Positions 1-7,014 of a stretch of 38,613 bases of DNA are shown in pieces. The position numbers and the translations under genes are program-made. This DNA is from a candidate division WWE3 bacterium (lineage in GTDB: Bacteria > Patescibacteriota > WWE3 > UBA101185 > UBA10185): the NCBI GenBank assembly GCA_945897985.1, contig CAMDGN010000005.1, forward strand, positions 1 to 38,613. Reading direction: 5' to 3'. Numbering within the stretch: the first letter of the stretch is position 1; every line of letters starts with the position of its first letter. The notes under the pieces were generated by a model. It was not told the DNA's origin, did no database searches, and worked only from the letters and a program-made list of their open reading frames with translations.

Positions 1-1
1 T

Positions 2-52
2 GAATTAGACGGAAGAGCAATTTTTGTTTCTGAAGCTAAAGCTAGAGAATAA
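2..52 (+). CDS. RRM-type RNA-binding protein, C-terminal end only
   Basis: Only the last 16 codons and the TAA stop lie in the window. The tail reads ELDGRAIFVSEAKARE, which matches the last beta strand of bacterial glycine-rich RRM proteins, where LDGR-x(4)-V-x-EA-x-(P/A)-R-E is typical. Such proteins are small (about 80-100 residues) single-RRM proteins thought to bind single-stranded RNA. The rest of the gene is upstream of the window, so length and RNP motifs cannot be checked. The call rests on this short tail alone. Confidence 0.55.
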   Translation, partial: ELDGRAIFVSEAKARE

Positions 53-96
53 TTTATTTATAATAATTTGACCTAATAAGTTGAATTAAATGAATA

Positions 97-132
97 ATGG
101 CGGCGAAATTTAGAAATAAATTTCGCCGCCAT
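97..132. terminator. Perfect 16-bp hairpin with 4-nt loop
   Basis: Bases 97-112 and 117-132 are perfectly complementary (stem starts ATGGCGGCG) around a GAAA loop (TTTC on the minus strand). It lies 4 bases beyond the stop of the minus-strand gene at 137-520 and is followed on that strand by a T-rich run. It would serve that gene and could also stop the plus-strand RRM transcript. It belongs to a set of five hairpins in this window whose stems begin ATGG and end CCAT. Confidence 0.75.
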
Positions 133-136
133 CTTG

Positions 137-520
137 TTATAGGTCAGGATTAAAAATATGAGGGGTTCTTGAACCTTTCTCCCATATTATTAGTTCCTCA
201 CACCCCGAACGACCCTGGCAAAGTGTATAGTCCCAGTTTTCCGGGATCTCTACTATTTCAAGGAAATCTATGTCCTTGACGTTGGCCCCAGGGAACCAAC
301 TCAGGATCTTTTCGGAAAAAAAACTATCTTTTTCCATGAGAAGATCGTGATCATCGCTTGCGCGTTCAATGGTCTCATTGTAAGAGGTCACCATCTGAAC
401 AATCCTAGAATCAGCCTCTATCCCCTTGTATTGGGGGTTAAGGGAGGCAAATCCTGTTGCTTCTGGGGTACTGATAAACCCCGGACTCAAGTGACATACC
501 ACTATGAATAAGATGCTCAT
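137..520 (-). CDS. Small exported protein of unknown function
   Basis: 127 residues. I chose the ATG at 520 over the longer frame to 568 because AAGGAG lies 7 bases upstream of it, and because the protein then opens with a short hydrophobic stretch (MSILFIVVCHLSPGF) that looks like a signal sequence. The mature part is acidic, with a tryptophan-containing C-terminal half and two cysteines (in LCQGRSGCEE) that could form a disulphide. No family is recognised. The coding sequence is visibly richer in G+C than its neighbours. A TTGACA box lies on the minus strand at 574-579, with an ambiguous -10 nearer the gene, and a strong hairpin follows the stop. This promoter/SD/terminator package is shared with four other genes here. 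Confidence 0.6.
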   Translation of the reverse strand: MSILFIVVCHLSPGFISTPEATGFASLNPQYKGIEADSRIVQMVTSYNETIERASDDHDLLMEKDSFFSEKILSWFPGANVKDIDFLEIVEIPENWDYTLCQGRSGCEELIIWEKGSRTPHIFNPDL

Positions 521-589
521 TGTTATCTCCTTAATATAAAAATCCTTATATAGTTTACAACTTTTCAACCAGTTGTCAAATATTATGGG

Positions 590-1624
590 TTATTTAAGAT
601 TATCTTTAAAAAATTTAACGGTTCGATCCATAGCTATATTAAAAGAGCTTCCTTCAATATTATGGTTTCCGTAGTTATACTCGTAAAACTCAAAATTTTT
701 ATTATTTTCTTTTAAAATTTGAGCTAAATCTCTAGAATACCCTATATTTACTACCGAATCATTGATTGCATGGTGGATCTGGAGAGGCATTTCCAAATAT
801 TTTATATTTTTGGTCAAGGATACTTCTGACCAATAAGTATTATTAAAATCAATTTCTTGATAGTTCTCACGTAATTTAGAGGTATTTTGAGAAGTATCTC
901 GGTTTGGATCGTTAATTACTGTTCCTGGCTGGGTTTGAATCGGCGAATAGCTATTATCCTGGATTCGATATTTTGCGAAATCTTCATAACTGAATACAGC
1001 TCCCGCCCATATAACGCCTGCTTTTACCTGGTTTGTAACAAGCATGGATCTTAAAACTAAATTTCCACTCATGCTGTGGCCCCAGAAACCTATTTTTTCA
1101 GGATTTACTTTGTCAAATTTTTGTAAGGATTTTAAAGCAGAGATTGCATCTTTAGTATAACTTGATGAAAAGTACGATCCAGAAGCTATTCCCTCTGACT
1201 GCCCGTTCCCTCTAAAATCTATTTTCAAAACAATAAAACCGTTTCTGGCCAAGTAATCTACATATGAGACATAGTTTGATTGGGTTGAATATTGTTTAGG
1301 AGGAATGTATCCATGGTTAAACACAATAGCTTGGAAACCACCTTCGGGTTTCTCCCCTTTCGGAACAGTTAATAGGGCATATATTTTATTTCCCTCGCTA
1401 AGATAAGAAACAAGAAATCTTTCATAATTAGAACCATCTACCAGCTTTTGTTCGATGCTGATGCCGTCAGAATCAATATTAATTGACCTTAGATATGGAA
1501 TGCTGATTGGTGATTGATATGAAGGTGAGGTCACTTCTTGGCTGATACTTACATTTTCAAGAGAAGTAAAACCCAAAATCGATAAAGCAACGCCTGTAAT
1601 CCAGATCCATAAATTTTTAAACAT
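590..1624 (-). CDS. Exported or anchored alpha/beta hydrolase (dienelactone hydrolase / S9 peptidase-like)
   Basis: 344 residues. A hydrophobic N-terminus (about residues 5-20) suggests a signal peptide or membrane anchor. The hydrolase core shows the oxyanion region (VFNHGY), the nucleophile elbow GHSMSG with Ser184, the acid in INDSVV (Asp289) and the catalytic His in GNHNIEG (His321), so the triad is complete. The fold resembles acyl-peptide hydrolases and dienelactone-type esterases; the substrate (ester or peptide) cannot be read from sequence. The ATG at 1622-1624 has no Shine-Dalgarno site. A TAGTAT hexamer sits exactly 6 bases upstream, so the mRNA is probably leaderless. Confidence 0.8.
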   Translation of the reverse strand: MFKNLWIWITGVALSILGFTSLENVSISQEVTSPSYQSPISIPYLRSINIDSDGISIEQKLVDGSNYERFLVSYLSEGNKIYALLTVPKGEKPEGGFQAIVFNHGYIPPKQYSTQSNYVSYVDYLARNGFIVLKIDFRGNGQSEGIASGSYFSSSYTKDAISALKSLQKFDKVNPEKIGFWGHSMSGNLVLRSMLVTNQVKAGVIWAGAVFSYEDFAKYRIQDNSYSPIQTQPGTVINDPNRDTSQNTSKLRENYQEIDFNNTYWSEVSLTKNIKYLEMPLQIHHAINDSVVNIGYSRDLAQILKENNKNFEFYEYNYGNHNIEGSSFNIAMDRTVKFFKDNLK

Positions 1625-1661
1625 AATTAAATACTAATATAAAAGAGCTTAAAAGAAGTTG

Positions 1662-1689
1662 TTGACTTAGTATTTAAAACAGGTATTAT
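1662..1689 (+). promoter_or_regulatory. Promoter TTGACT-N16-TATTAT
   Basis: A -35 box TTGACT (1662-1667) and a -10 box TATTAT (1684-1689) are separated by 16 bases, predicting a start near 1696. No open reading frame follows. The next feature is a hairpin at 1736-1771, so this promoter appears to drive a short non-coding transcript. It is distinct from the -10 (TAAAAT, 1793-1798) directly before the broken ABC-F gene. Confidence 0.5.
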
Positions 1690-1694
1690 TCACT

Positions 1695-1778
1695 TGTTAC
1701 TGAAATTGTAATTTATTACTTTTTTAGTAACACCTGAAACGCCGTCTGATCGCAAGTGAAGACGGCGTTTCTTATTTA
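1695..1778 (+). ncRNA. Candidate small RNA with two hairpins
   Basis: Between a good promoter and a terminator-like hairpin lies about 80 bases without any ATG or Shine-Dalgarno site. A 7-bp stem pairs 1695-1701 (TGTTACT) with 1726-1732 (AGTAACA). A 12-bp stem pairs 1736-1747 with 1760-1771 and is followed by TTATTTAT. This arrangement fits an independent small RNA. It could instead be the remnant of a deleted gene whose promoter and terminator survived. No known RNA family is recognised. Confidence 0.35.
1736..1771 (+). terminator. 12-bp GC-rich hairpin, terminator-like
   Basis: GAAACGCCGTCT (1736-1747) pairs with AGACGGCGTTTC (1760-1771) around a 12-base loop, followed by TTATTTAT. It ends the candidate small RNA. 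It cannot act on the ABC-F fragment transcript, whose own -10 lies downstream at 1793-1798. Confidence 0.55.
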
Positions 1779-1804
1779 TACATACTCTTTGATAAAATAG
1801 CTTC

Positions 1805-2100
1805 ATGATTATAGGAACCGGAATTTACAAACAGTTTATCGGATCTCCGGTACTTGAAAACATATCCTTTAAGCTTGGTAATAATAAAAAAATTGCTTTG
1901 GTAGGTAAAAACGGATGTGGAAAATCTACCCTATTTAATATAATTGCTGGGATTCTCGGCCCCATTCGGGCCATATTGAGCAGTCGCTAAGAGAGTACAA
2001 AGGGACATTATTTTTAATTTCTCACGATAGATATTTTGTTGAATCTATACTTCCAACTTCAGTTCTTTATCTAAAAAATGGTCAAATCAGTCAGTTATAG
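1805..2100 (+). pseudogene. ABC-F ATPase remnant, internally deleted and frameshifted
   Basis: The first part (1805-1990, 61 codons) is the start of an ABC ATPase domain, with a Walker A motif (GKNGCGKST) at about residues 35-43. It then runs out of frame to a stop. From about 1972 a different frame encodes the extreme C-terminus of an ABC-F protein, including the H-loop (LISHDRYFV) and a final KNGQISQL, ending with TAG at 2098-2100. A normal ABC-F protein has about 400 or more residues between these points, so most of both ATPase domains is missing. The junction lies near a short inverted repeat (GGCCC...GGGCC, about 1959-1972). A TAAAAT box 6 bases before the ATG matches that of the intact ABC-F gene at 16162-17580. 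The last 14 bases overlap the convergent gene 2087-2518. Confidence 0.75.
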
Positions 2101-2518
2101 TTTTCTTGTACTTGATAGTTATTAAAGCTAGAAGATAGATAGAGGCTCCATAAAAACACGGAGTTGTGAATACGTTATCAGTTATGATTCCAGCACATGA
2201 AGTTTTAATACCTGTAGTTGCATAGAATTTATAAACCTCGTATCCAAAATTTGACCAAGCAAAGATAGTGCCCCCAATAATCAAGAAATACAAAGGTTTT
2301 TCCATTTTTTTAATTGAAAGTATTAAGGCAATAACAAAAGCAATGGCACCATAAAAACAAGGTGTGGTGACCGGGTTAGGTATTGAACAATTCTCAATTC
2401 TAAAAATAGTGCCGTAAATTCTTTGAAATCTGTAAAAATCATTAAATACTGTATACCAAGCAAAAATAGTACCCCCGGTAAGGATAATTGTTAGGAGATT
2501 TTGTAATTTATTTTTCAT
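2087..2518 (-). CDS. Four-helix membrane protein built from an internal duplication
   Basis: 143 residues with about four transmembrane segments. Two halves repeat each other: each begins GGTIFAW, carries an aromatic-rich helix, then a loop with a Cys, then the motif TTPCFYGA, then another helix. The first copy spans about residues 15-70, the second about 81-135. The paired cysteines in each loop (C-x(9)-C in the first, C-x(11)-C in the second) could form a disulphide or bind metal. No family is recognised. The ATG at 2516-2518 has no Shine-Dalgarno site, but TAGTAT lies 6 bases upstream. The stop codon overlaps the end of the ABC-F remnant on the other strand. Confidence 0.7.
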   Translation of the reverse strand: MKNKLQNLLTIILTGGTIFAWYTVFNDFYRFQRIYGTIFRIENCSIPNPVTTPCFYGAIAFVIALILSIKKMEKPLYFLIIGGTIFAWSNFGYEVYKFYATTGIKTSCAGIITDNVFTTPCFYGASIYLLALITIKYKKTITD

Positions 2519-2573
2519 AACTAAATACTACACCTCAGGGCATTAAATTATAGAAGAATCAGTCTAAATGTAC

Positions 2574-2579
2574 TATAAT
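2574..2579 (+). promoter_or_regulatory. -10 box TATAAT giving a leaderless DHH mRNA
   Basis: A perfect TATAAT ends 8 bases before the ATG at 2588. Transcription should start within a base or two of the start codon. No convincing -35 box is seen. Confidence 0.6.
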
Positions 2580-2587
2580 GCACCCAT

Positions 2588-4066
2588 ATGGATAATAAAG
2601 GATTAAACACACTAACAAATAGAGACTATTTCAAGGGAGACGTTAAAATTATTAGAAAAGCTAAGCCAGGCCCAGTGGTCTTCATTGTAACCAATGGTTT
2701 AGGTGCAATTGAAGCTGTTATTAAAGACTCAGATTTTAATGTTGGTGATGTAGTTTATATTGAAGGACAAGTTAACGAACATAAAGGAAGAACCCAAGTT
2801 GAACTTAAAGTTATTAAAAAATCAGATACAGATTTCGATACAATAATGTTTGACAGATCAAAACCTATTAGAACTGAAACATCAATCAAATCACAAAGAT
2901 ACGACATCATGAAAGATACCATGGTCGAGATCGCTACAAGAATCAGAATGGCAATCCTAAAGGGACAACCAATCATGATCAGACATCACAACGATTCTGA
3001 CGGATTCATCTCAGGCATGTCTCTTGAATTCTCTATTCTTTCTTTCATGAAAGATCAAGGAATTGACCCTAAATTTTTATTATTCAGAAGCCCATCAAAA
3101 GCTCCTTTTTATACATCTGGTGATGTATTAAGAGATTTAACTTTATCTAAGAGATTCATTGAAGAAGAAAATTCAGATGTAAAACCTTTAGTTATTGTTG
3201 CTGACAATGGCTCAACACCCGAAGATGCTTTTGGTTTAGCTATTCTTAAAACTCTAGGTTATGACGCGATTGTTATCGATCACCACAATCCTGTTGTGAT
3301 TGATGAAAACGGTGTAACTTCTGTTGATAAATACCTTATCGGACACTTAAACCCTTATAAGCTTAAGCTTGATTCAAAAACTTCTGCAGGTCAGCTTTGT
3401 TATGAAATCGGAAGAATGGTTTCTGAGAAATTTGAACTAAACTTAATGCCTGCGGTTGCTGGTATTTCTGATAGATGTGATATTCAAGAAACTCAAGACT
3501 ATATTGATTTAACAGGTAAAACTAGAGAAGAACTTGCGATGATTGGTACTGCAATTGACTACATGTCCTATCAATTAAAGCACGACGCCGGAAAAGGTGT
3601 GTTCAATTTGGTTTTCCAAGATCAAAATTTTGTCAAACTTGTTAATGACGAGGTTAGAGTTGGATTTGAATCTCAACTTCAATGCTCACTTCCATATTTA
3701 AAATCTCAAGAAATCAATGGAGTTAACTTCTCCTACATCGATCTTGCGAAATACACTATGAGGTTTACTTTCCCAGCTCCAGGCGCAGTTCTTTCAAGAA
3801 TTCATGAAATTGCAGCTGCAGAGCATTCTACTGTACCTTCATTAACTGTCGGTATGATCGAGGATATGTTTATTATCAGAGCAAATAAACCTGTTTTACC
3901 AGTTCAAAAAATTATTGACTCACTACAAGCTAAATTCCCAACTGCAAATGTTGATGGCGGAGGTCACGAAATGGCCGGAGCTATCAGATTTGTTTCAGCT
4001 CACAGGGATGAACTACTTGAAGAAATCAAAAATATTTTGAAAAACCAAGTAACAACAATCGCTTAA
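2588..4066 (+). CDS. DHH-family phosphoesterase with N-terminal OB fold (RecJ-like)
   Basis: 492 residues. The N-terminal ~85 residues look like an OB-fold nucleic-acid-binding domain (GDVVYIEGQVNEHKGRTQVELKVI). The DHH domain follows: HHNDSDG at residues 133-139, VVADNGS, then the signature DHH at 231-233, then AGISDRCD. The C-terminus has the DHHA1-type glycine motif DGGGHEMAGA. Aspartates and histidines in these motifs normally bind two metal ions for phosphodiester hydrolysis. The OB-DHH order resembles archaeal RecJ-like nucleases more than classical bacterial RecJ, so a role in single-stranded nucleic-acid or nucleotide turnover is likely but the substrate is open. TATAAT at 2574-2579 ends 8 bases before the ATG, with no Shine-Dalgarno site. 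Confidence 0.85.
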   Translation: MDNKGLNTLTNRDYFKGDVKIIRKAKPGPVVFIVTNGLGAIEAVIKDSDFNVGDVVYIEGQVNEHKGRTQVELKVIKKSDTDFDTIMFDRSKPIRTETSIKSQRYDIMKDTMVEIATRIRMAILKGQPIMIRHHNDSDGFISGMSLEFSILSFMKDQGIDPKFLLFRSPSKAPFYTSGDVLRDLTLSKRFIEEENSDVKPLVIVADNGSTPEDAFGLAILKTLGYDAIVIDHHNPVVIDENGVTSVDKYLIGHLNPYKLKLDSKTSAGQLCYEIGRMVSEKFELNLMPAVAGISDRCDIQETQDYIDLTGKTREELAMIGTAIDYMSYQLKHDAGKGVFNLVFQDQNFVKLVNDEVRVGFESQLQCSLPYLKSQEINGVNFSYIDLAKYTMRFTFPAPGAVLSRIHEIAAAEHSTVPSLTVGMIEDMFIIRANKPVLPVQKIIDSLQAKFPTANVDGGGHEMAGAIRFVSAHRDELLEEIKNILKNQVTTIA

Positions 4067-4077
4067 TTTAGCTAAAT

Positions 4078-4473
4078 CTATCTATTAATGTAAGTTATGG
4101 TTAATTGCAATACTGTTGCAAATGATACCCATAATAAATATGGGATATTCAAATAAACAACTGCTTTATAATACGGCCAAATAACTACAAACATCCAAAT
4201 TATAGTGATCAGGATAAGTAAAATATCAATTGCTGCTAAATTAAAGTTTCTTATTCCAAATTGAAAATAAGTAAATGCAAAATTAAAAACCAAGTTTAGT
4301 ATGAATGGAAGAACTACAATCGCTGGGATTTTTTTATTCAGGGCTTGATAGAAGACAAACCCAAAGGTACTAAAAATAATTGTATAAAGAATCGACCAAA
4401 CTGGTCCAAACAGCCAACTAGGTGGCGCCCAGGTTGGTTTTAAATAGTCTTCGTATTTTAAGTAATTTTCCAT
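4078..4473 (-). CDS. TspO/MBR family membrane protein
   Basis: 131 residues with five predicted transmembrane helices. The N-terminal motif PPSWLFGPVWSILYT is the hallmark of TspO / tryptophan-rich sensory / peripheral benzodiazepine receptor proteins, which bind porphyrins and sterols. Length is slightly short of the usual 150-160 residues. I chose the ATG at 4473 rather than a GTG at 4488, because a TATATT -10 box (4480-4485) ends exactly 6 bases before it. It is divergent from the GIY-YIG gene, with the two starts 43 bases apart, and convergent with the DHH gene (11-base gap holding the palindrome ATTTAGCTAAAT). Confidence 0.85.
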   Translation of the reverse strand: MENYLKYEDYLKPTWAPPSWLFGPVWSILYTIIFSTFGFVFYQALNKKIPAIVVLPFILNLVFNFAFTYFQFGIRNFNLAAIDILLILITIIWMFVVIWPYYKAVVYLNIPYLLWVSFATVLQLTITYINR

Positions 4474-4515
4474 ATACTTAATATACACCTATCACTTCAT
4501 TTGTTATATTGTGTT

Positions 4516-4761
4516 ATGTTTTATGTTTATATTGTTGAGTGTGTTGATAAAACTTTATATTGCGGATATACCAATAACCTTGAAGCTAGGATTAACGAGC
4601 ATAACAATGGAAAAAACGGCGCCAAATACACTAAAACAAGAAGACCTGTTCATTTGGTATTTTCTGAAAATTTCGAATCTAAATCTAGCGCCATGAAAAG
4701 AGAATACGAAATTAAACAATTATCCAAACTTCAGAAAATAAATCTAATTAACTTACAATAA
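4516..4761 (+). CDS. GIY-YIG domain nuclease (UPF0213/YhbQ-like)
   Basis: 81 residues, the usual size for a stand-alone GIY-YIG domain. The motif pair is YVYIVEC and LYCGYTNNLEARINEHNNG, followed by the family's RPVxLVF and KREYEIKQLSK segments. These proteins are putative endonucleases. The ATG at 4516 is preferred to the upstream TTG at 4501, because the protein then begins directly at the first beta strand and a TATATT box (4505-4510) lies 5 bases before it. Its last 14 bases overlap the convergent TauE gene. Confidence 0.85.
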   Translation: MFYVYIVECVDKTLYCGYTNNLEARINEHNNGKNGAKYTKTRRPVHLVFSENFESKSSAMKREYEIKQLSKLQKINLINLQ

Positions 4762-5704
4762 ATACACCACTATACATTCCCATACTACATGAGAAATTTA
4801 TATAACCTTCTTGAATTGGAGTGAACTCAATTATATTTTCCCCCTTTTTCAAAAGTTTATTAATTTTGAGTTCTTTTGAATACAAACTAGCAGCACACGA
4901 TCGCTGATCTATTGAATTTACAATCCATCTTACTGGAACACCTTTTTTTAGATTGATCTTATTTGGTGTGTATCCCGAAATTCCTTGATCCATTCTGATA
5001 ATTTGTACCCCATTAGTTACTTCTAGACTACTACCTAAGACTTTTTCTTCATTCTTAGGCTGAGACAAGATCTCAAATCCCGAACGGATGTTAATTAAAG
5101 CTAAGATAATAATTGAAACTGCCACTACTTTTGAAAATAGTTGTGATTTTAGTGTTGAAATCAAGGATCCTAGCCCCAATAAACCAGGAATTGTTCCTAA
5201 TGAGAATACAAACATTGTCACTGCTCCAGTTTGAAAACTTCCTGAGGCGATTGCAAATAACTGTACAGTTTGAGCAAATCCGCACGGAATCAAAAAGCTC
5301 AAAAAACCAAGAATAGCTGGCTTTATATTCTTGTTTGATTCAAGGATTTTATCTAATTTTAATTTATTCAATATTTTGGGAGAAATCGAGAAATTATAAT
5401 TACTTAGAAATTTAAAAACATCTAAGGATTTAAGACCAAATAACAAGGTCAAAACGCCAATACCTAAAATAATATAAGCATTAAGAGTTTGATTAACTTG
5501 AAAAACAGAGCCGACAAGTCCTAAAATACCTCCCAAAATAGTAAAAGAAACAACTCTTGAGAGATTAAAGTAAATATGCGATTTTATATTTTTATCCAGC
5601 GAAAGAATCACGGAACTGAGAGTTGAGGTACAGGATGAAACACTAGCAATAACTCCAACCATAAATACCGCAGATAGGCTGCTTAGATTTGAATAATCAA
5701 TCAT
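4748..5704 (-). CDS. TauE/SafE-like (UreH-type) membrane protein fused to a cupredoxin domain
   Basis: 318 residues. The first ~205 residues form a six-helix membrane domain of the DsbD/UreH/TauE-SafE type, with a Cys pair region near the N-terminus (SSCTSTL) and the conserved PCGFAQ motif in the second half. The C-terminal ~90 residues form a cupredoxin-like beta domain (GYTPNKINLKKGVPVRW...EFTP...INFSCSMGMYSG) with candidate copper ligands Cys in RSCAAS and Cys/Met in SCSMGM. Related fusions are linked to copper or heavy-metal handling, so metal transport or cuproprotein assembly at the membrane is inferred. TATAAT (minus strand, 5710-5715) ends 5 bases before the ATG, and trpS diverges from the same short gap. 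Confidence 0.8.
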   Translation of the reverse strand: MIDYSNLSSLSAVFMVGVIASVSSCTSTLSSVILSLDKNIKSHIYFNLSRVVSFTILGGILGLVGSVFQVNQTLNAYIILGIGVLTLLFGLKSLDVFKFLSNYNFSISPKILNKLKLDKILESNKNIKPAILGFLSFLIPCGFAQTVQLFAIASGSFQTGAVTMFVFSLGTIPGLLGLGSLISTLKSQLFSKVVAVSIIILALINIRSGFEILSQPKNEEKVLGSSLEVTNGVQIIRMDQGISGYTPNKINLKKGVPVRWIVNSIDQRSCAASLYSKELKINKLLKKGENIIEFTPIQEGYINFSCSMGMYSGVFIVS

Positions 5705-5738
5705 ATCTAATTATACCCCTGCTATAATTATTTAATAT

Positions 5739-6755
5739 ATGGATGAAATCAATAAAGATTATAAAGAAAATTATGCTGTTGATGTTCTAACTGGGGTTAG
5801 ACCGACTGGAAATCTTACAATTGCCAATTACCTTGGTGCTATAAAACCACTTACTGAACTTCAAGCTCAAGGATTAAAAACAGTTATTTTTGTGGCCGAC
5901 ATGCACGGATTAACAGATAACGAGCCTAAAATTGTTAAATCCAATATTAAGGAAATCATTGCTGATTATCTTGGTCTTGGTATTGACCCTAAAAAGATTT
6001 TTATTTATGTTCAATCCGATATTTCAACCGAACTTTTAGAACTTACTATGCTTCTCCTTAGACACATAACAGTAGCCGAGTTGCTAAGAATTCCAACACT
6101 TAAAGATAAGTTAAAGCAAAATCAAACTCCCGAAAATGCTAATACCCTACTCGCAATCTACCCAGTTCTAATGGCTGCAGATATTTTGATTCAAAGATCA
6201 AAGTTTATTCCGGTTGGAGAAGATCAAAAGTCCCATATTGAAGTTACAAAACTTTTAGCAAGACGATTTAACTCCAAATATGGAAATACTCTTCCTGTAC
6301 CAGAAATGCAACTTATCAAACCTTTAAAAATTCTTGGTTTAAAGGGATTAGGAAAAATGAGCAAGTCGGATCCAGATAACGCAATCTTTTTAACTGACTC
6401 ACCTGAAATTGTTGCCAAAAAAATTAAAGGGGCAGAAACTGCCAACCCGGGAGAAATGACTCCAATTCTTGAGAGTCATTTTTTACTAGCTCGAGAACTG
6501 TGTAAAAGTGATGAAGAGTTTGAAAAAAACAAACAATTTGAAATAGATCACTTACTTGGAAAAAAAGTTATGGGTGAGTTTAAAGGCTTTCTTGAAATGC
6601 TAGTTGTTAACTTTCTATCAGAATTTCAAGATAAAAGATCTGAGGTATTAAAACAAGAAAATCTTATTGAAGAGATAATTCAACAAGGCAAGAACTTCGC
6701 ATCAAAAAATGCGAAGGATACCTTAGAGCAGATTAGATTTTCACTTAATAAATAA
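5739..6755 (+). CDS. trpS: Tryptophanyl-tRNA synthetase
   Basis: 338 residues, the normal size for a bacterial TrpRS. It charges tRNA-Trp using ATP. The class I signatures are clear: TGVRPTGNLTIANYLGAI (HIGH-equivalent, near residues 18-36) and GKMSKSD (KMSKS loop, about residue 205). VGEDQKSHIE, the conserved substrate-pocket segment, lies between them. TATAAT (5723-5728) is 10 bases upstream of the ATG, so the leader is about 4 bases and there is no Shine-Dalgarno site. It converges on the ferredoxin gene with a 3-base gap and no terminator hairpin. Confidence 0.95.
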   Translation: MDEINKDYKENYAVDVLTGVRPTGNLTIANYLGAIKPLTELQAQGLKTVIFVADMHGLTDNEPKIVKSNIKEIIADYLGLGIDPKKIFIYVQSDISTELLELTMLLLRHITVAELLRIPTLKDKLKQNQTPENANTLLAIYPVLMAADILIQRSKFIPVGEDQKSHIEVTKLLARRFNSKYGNTLPVPEMQLIKPLKILGLKGLGKMSKSDPDNAIFLTDSPEIVAKKIKGAETANPGEMTPILESHFLLARELCKSDEEFEKNKQFEIDHLLGKKVMGEFKGFLEMLVVNFLSEFQDKRSEVLKQENLIEEIIQQGKNFASKNAKDTLEQIRFSLNK

Positions 6756-6758
6756 ATA

Positions 6759-7001
6759 TTAGTTAGGCCAGACTTGCTCACCTGTTGTAGCATCGGTCAG
6801 GATAATTGCTTTAACAGGGCAAGATTGTGCTGCCATCATTATAATTTCAGCAGTTTCGTTTGCTCCCTCGATGACTACTGCTTTTCTTTCGTCATCTAAT
6901 TGAAAAACAGTTGGAGCAAATGCGACACAAGAAGCTGCACCAATACAAGTATCTCTAAGAACTTTTACTTTTAAATTACCAATTTGTACTTCTTTGTCCA
7001 T
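6759..7001 (-). CDS. Ferredoxin with three cysteines, probably [3Fe-4S]
   Basis: 80 residues. The ATG at 6999-7001 is chosen because GAAAGG precedes it and the 23 extra residues of the longer frame run into the upstream gene. Cluster ligands are Cys19 and Cys25 in CIGAASC and Cys61 in SCPVKAI. The position that normally holds the second Cys of a [4Fe-4S] motif is Ala22, the pattern of P450-type [3Fe-4S] ferredoxins (C-x-G-A-x-x-C, APxVF, CP). It is the last gene of the 2-oxoacid oxidoreductase operon, 13 bases after korB, and is the obvious electron acceptor for that enzyme. Confidence 0.85.
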   Translation of the reverse strand: MDKEVQIGNLKVKVLRDTCIGAASCVAFAPTVFQLDDERKAVVIEGANETAEIIMMAAQSCPVKAIILTDATTGEQVWPN

Positions 7002-7014
7002 AAAATACCTTTCT

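Noticed and set aside
4066-4077. Perfect 12-base palindrome ATTTAGCTAAAT between convergent genes
   Set aside because: It has no loop and no T-run, and may be chance in an AT-rich 11-base gap; not called an operator or terminator.
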